Shown here in pieces: positions 61,095 through 64,000 of a DNA stretch of 64,000 nucleotides (position 1 is its first letter; every line of letters starts with the position of its first letter). The stretch lies in the NCBI GenBank assembly GCA_034687125.1, contig JAQGBZ010000033.1, positions 248,001-312,000 of the forward strand. Direction: 5' to 3'. The position numbers and the translations under genes are program-made. The notes beneath the pieces were generated by a model. The model made no database searches and was not told the origin of the DNA. It saw only the letters and a list, made by a program, of their open reading frames with translations. Origin of the DNA: Neelides folsomi (taxonomy: Eukaryota; Arthropoda; Collembola; Neelipleona; Neelidae).

Positions 61095-64000
61095 ATGAAG
61101 TTAAAAGAAGTTGATCGTACGGCAAACATTGCCTGGTCCCCAAACGATGTCTACCCGATTTATCTGGCAACCGGAACTGCTGCTCAGCAGTTGGACAGTT
61201 CCTTCAGCACGTCAGCGACCCTTGAACTCTACGAATTCGATGTCAATACTCAGGGTCTTGACATGCCAATTAAAGCATCAGTTTCTTGCGAAAGCAGGTA
61301 TGAACATTATAGTTTTCTAATATGCTATTTTTTTCTATTCTATTTAATTATTATTTTATTTTTACTATTATTTATGTTAGAATAATTAACTTAAATGACG
61401 TTTTGTAATAGGTTCTTTAAATTGGTTTGGGGCTCTCATGACATTGGATCGGAAAAGGACGTCAATTATCCCTCAGGAGTAATCGTTAGCGGATGTGAAG
61501 GTGGTCTTATGCAAGTGTTTGATGCTGCCAAAATATTCACACAACCTGACGATGCAATCATTTTAACGAAAACGAAACATACTGGAGCAGTCAGATCTTT
61601 AGATTTCAACCCATTTAGAGTAAACATTGGAGCATAAAATTTTGAATTTGATAAAGTCATTACATAATATAATATTTTATCTTTATCATTAAATAAATAT
61701 ATTCTTTTAGTCTTATTTGGTGGCTTCCGGAGCATCAGACTCTGAAATATTTATTTGGGATCTTAACAATCCCAAAACTCCAATGTCTCCCGGAAATCGA
61801 GCTCAACCTCCTGACGATGTCACTCATTTAGCTTGGAATAAGCAAGGTGATTACTTTTGTCGACTTTTATAATAATATTGATTTGTCCTCTTACAAAGTA
61901 TTGCAGTATGCAACCAATCGATTACGTACAATTAAGAGAACAATTAAATTGATTATTTTATTTATTTATTCATAGTTGAACACATTTTGGCATCAACATT
62001 CTCATCTCGCTGTGTAGTTTGGGACTTGAGGAAAAATGAACCGATTATTAAATTATCTGACAATTCAAAGGTGAGAATGGAGAAATAATAATAATAACTC
62101 AATACTCTAATATGTATAGCATGCCTAAATGCCTATACATAATTCACACTTTTCACTTCATAATTAATTTAACTATCTCAACAATAAAAATTTATCTGAT
62201 TAGATTCAATATAAAGTTGTTGAATGGCATCCATCCGTTGCAACCCAAATGTGCCTTGCTTCTGAAAGCGATTCAAATCCTGTGATTCAGTTATGGGATC
62301 TTCGGTATGCAACAGCTCCGTTGAAGGTATTATCTGGTCACGAGAGAGGAGTTCTTGGACTCTCGTGGTGTACTCGAGACCCAGAGATTCTCATCTCTTG
62401 TGGAAGGGACAGTCGACTCCTCTGTTGGAATCCAAACTATCAACATCCAGGCTATGAACTTCTGGCTGAAATTCCAACAACTACCAATTGGACCTTTGAT
62501 GTTTCTATTTGTCCAAGAAATCCATTAGCTGTGGCTTCTGCAAGTTTTGATGGCAGAGTCAGCGTTTTCGGACTTGGTGGAGGAGTCCAAACTGAACCAG
62601 TTTCAAGCTCTAAGCTGGCTGATAGTTTCCCTGGTATGGACATGAGTATGGGACAGACTCCTGTGCCAACTCAAAAACCTGCTGTTGTTCAATTGAGAGA
62701 CGCACCAAAATGGCTTAAAAGACCTTTCGGAGCTTCATTTGTTGTAAGTTTAAATTGGAATAAATTAAATTACAAATAATACGATTGTTAAATAATGTTT
62801 TGTGAGCATTTTTCTATTAAAAATATTTATTTTTGATTAGTTTGGAGGAAAGCTCGTGAAGTTTGAAAATAGTAAATTGCAGGCTCAAACCCAACAAGGA
62901 GATCAAACAATCGAAAAACGGCTCGTCACAATTTCACAAGTAGTTACTGAACCAAAGTTTTTGGAAAGTTCAAAGAAACTTGAAACTGCTCTTGAATCTG
63001 GAGATTTGTGCAATTATTGCGAAGAGAAAGTGAGTTGAAGTTACTTATGCAGAATCAAATAATTAAGTGTGTCGTTCAATTTTAATTGAATTTAATGCTT
63101 ATTTTGCTTTTAAGGCTGCGGAAACGAGTGATCCTAGTGAAATGGAAATATGGAAATTTCTCCAAGCGAGTTTCTCCGAAGAACCCAGAAAGAATTTTGT
63201 TTCTCTTCTTGGATTTGACAATGAAGAAATTCAAAATAAGGTATGTGTTTTGAAGACATTCCCTTTTATTTACTTTTCAATTATCTATTTGATTGAAATT
63301 GAATGAATGCATGTAGCTATTAATTTAGAAATTCTTAATACTTTTAAATAAATATTTCATATAAAGATTGGCGCTAAAGTTGGACAATCAGACGAGACGA
63401 TCGAAACCAATAGTCTTGCGGATAGTTTTAGTAATCTTGGAAAAGAGGTATTTCAAATCATCAATTTATGATCAATTATTTCTATTTGTCAACATTTTAA
63501 AACATTCTTTGATTCATAGGGACACGATGGCACTGGTGGAATTTCGTTTGATTTTCTAAGTCCAGATAAGAAAACTCCTTCTGGTTTGATAACCCCTGAT
63601 CCTGACCGTCTTTTCCATATTCCAACTGATGAATGTAAGCTCTTCTAAATGTCAAAATGGTTTAACTTACTAATAGCTTCTGTATTAATTTCAGCAACTG
63701 AAGGGCTGTTGAATCAAGCTCTTTTGTCTGGGAACATTGACCAAGCCGTTGAATTGTGCCTTGAAGATAGTCGATGGGCAGATGCTTTACTTTTGGCTTC
63801 TATCGGAAGTCCAGAATTAATGCGAAAAGCTCAAATTAAGTATTTTCAGGTAATTCTACGTCAAGAACAAATACCATACCATAAATAATTTTATCTTAAA
63901 ATAAGATTTCATTGTTTGATTAGAGAATAATTTTGTGATATTTTTTAAAGAGGTGTGAAAACGAAGCTTCGAATATGATTCGTGCTGTTGTAACAAGAGA
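61095..64000 (+). CDS. SEC31A: SEC31, outer COPII coat subunit (N-terminal part; continues beyond the right edge)
   Basis: SEC31 with SEC13 forms the outer COPII cage on ER exit sites and stimulates Sar1 GTP hydrolysis through SEC23. Eleven exons are visible: 61095-61297, 61412-61619, 61711-61846, 61976-62070, 62204-62743, 62841-63029, 63115-63240, 63367-63447, 63520-63634, 63695-63849 and 63951 to the window end. The start MKLKEVDRTANIAWSP is the family N-terminus. A seven-bladed WD40 propeller covers residues 1 to about 340, with typical blades such as LVASGASDSEIFIWDL, HILASTFSSRCVVWDL and GRDSRLLCWNP. Then comes the SEC13-binding blade (FGGKLVKFEN) and the start of the helical ACE1 domain (GLLNQALLSGNIDQAVELCL, WADALLLASIGS). 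The Pro-rich region and C-terminus lie outside the window. Confidence 0.96.

Overview
This is an animal (metazoan) nuclear sequence. It is AT-rich and gene-dense, and almost every gene is cut by many short introns of roughly 60 to 200 bases with GT-AG borders. I reconstructed 20 protein-coding genes by joining exons in phase; 19 are recognisable. The dumpy-style EGF/DP-C cysteine modules and PVR/VEGFR-like immunoglobulin domains in one gene point to an arthropod or other ecdysozoan. The motile-cilium gene DRC1, together with IFT70, means the animal probably has flagellated sperm or other motile cilia. I cannot name the species; a crustacean is a guess only. I see no rRNA, tRNA, CRISPR array, prokaryotic operon or retroviral element.

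Layout, left to right: MLH1 (partial, minus), DDX23/PRP28 (minus), RCE1 (plus), a KCTD3/SHKBP1-type BTB-WD40 protein (minus), IFT70/TTC30 (plus), PSMC1/Rpt2 (minus), an Sgf11/ATXN7L3 SAGA subunit (plus), OGFOD1 (minus), the zinc transporter SLC39A9/ZIP9 (minus), FAM50/XAP5 (plus), ERH (plus), golgin-84/GOLGA5 (minus), UBE2O (plus), ASH2L (plus), mitochondrial ribosomal protein bL20m (minus, intronless), an unrecognised 425-residue protein (plus), a secreted Ig-plus-EGF protein (minus), DRC1 (minus), the Wnt co-receptor LRP5/6/arrow (plus) and SEC31 (plus, runs off the right edge).

The genes are mostly unrelated housekeeping genes packed head-to-head or tail-to-tail. Some share themes: chromatin and splicing (DDX23, FAM50, ERH, Sgf11, ASH2L), secretory pathway (RCE1, golgin-84, SEC31), protein turnover (PSMC1, UBE2O), cilia (IFT70, DRC1) and extracellular signalling (LRP5/6 and the Ig/EGF protein). 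Tail-to-tail pairs can be very close: 114 bases between ERH and golgin-84, 161 between IFT70 and PSMC1.

The most unusual item is the gene at 46285-48772. It joins a signal peptide and two Ig domains resembling the ligand-binding D1-D2 of VEGF/PDGF receptors (PVR in flies) to a long cysteine-rich dumpy-like EGF region, with no transmembrane segment or kinase. It could be a soluble PVF/VEGF-binding decoy or matrix protein. Also notable are the unrecognised gene at 43028-45453, a near-consensus RFX X-box upstream of DRC1, a 99-base TA-flanked foldback element inside an LRP5/6 intron, a 184-base foldback after RCE1, two near-perfect small palindromes, a GC-AG intron in UBE2O and a 27-base micro-exon in ZIP9. 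Exon borders were placed by eye from splice consensus plus reading-frame continuity; every complete gene model sums to a whole number of codons.
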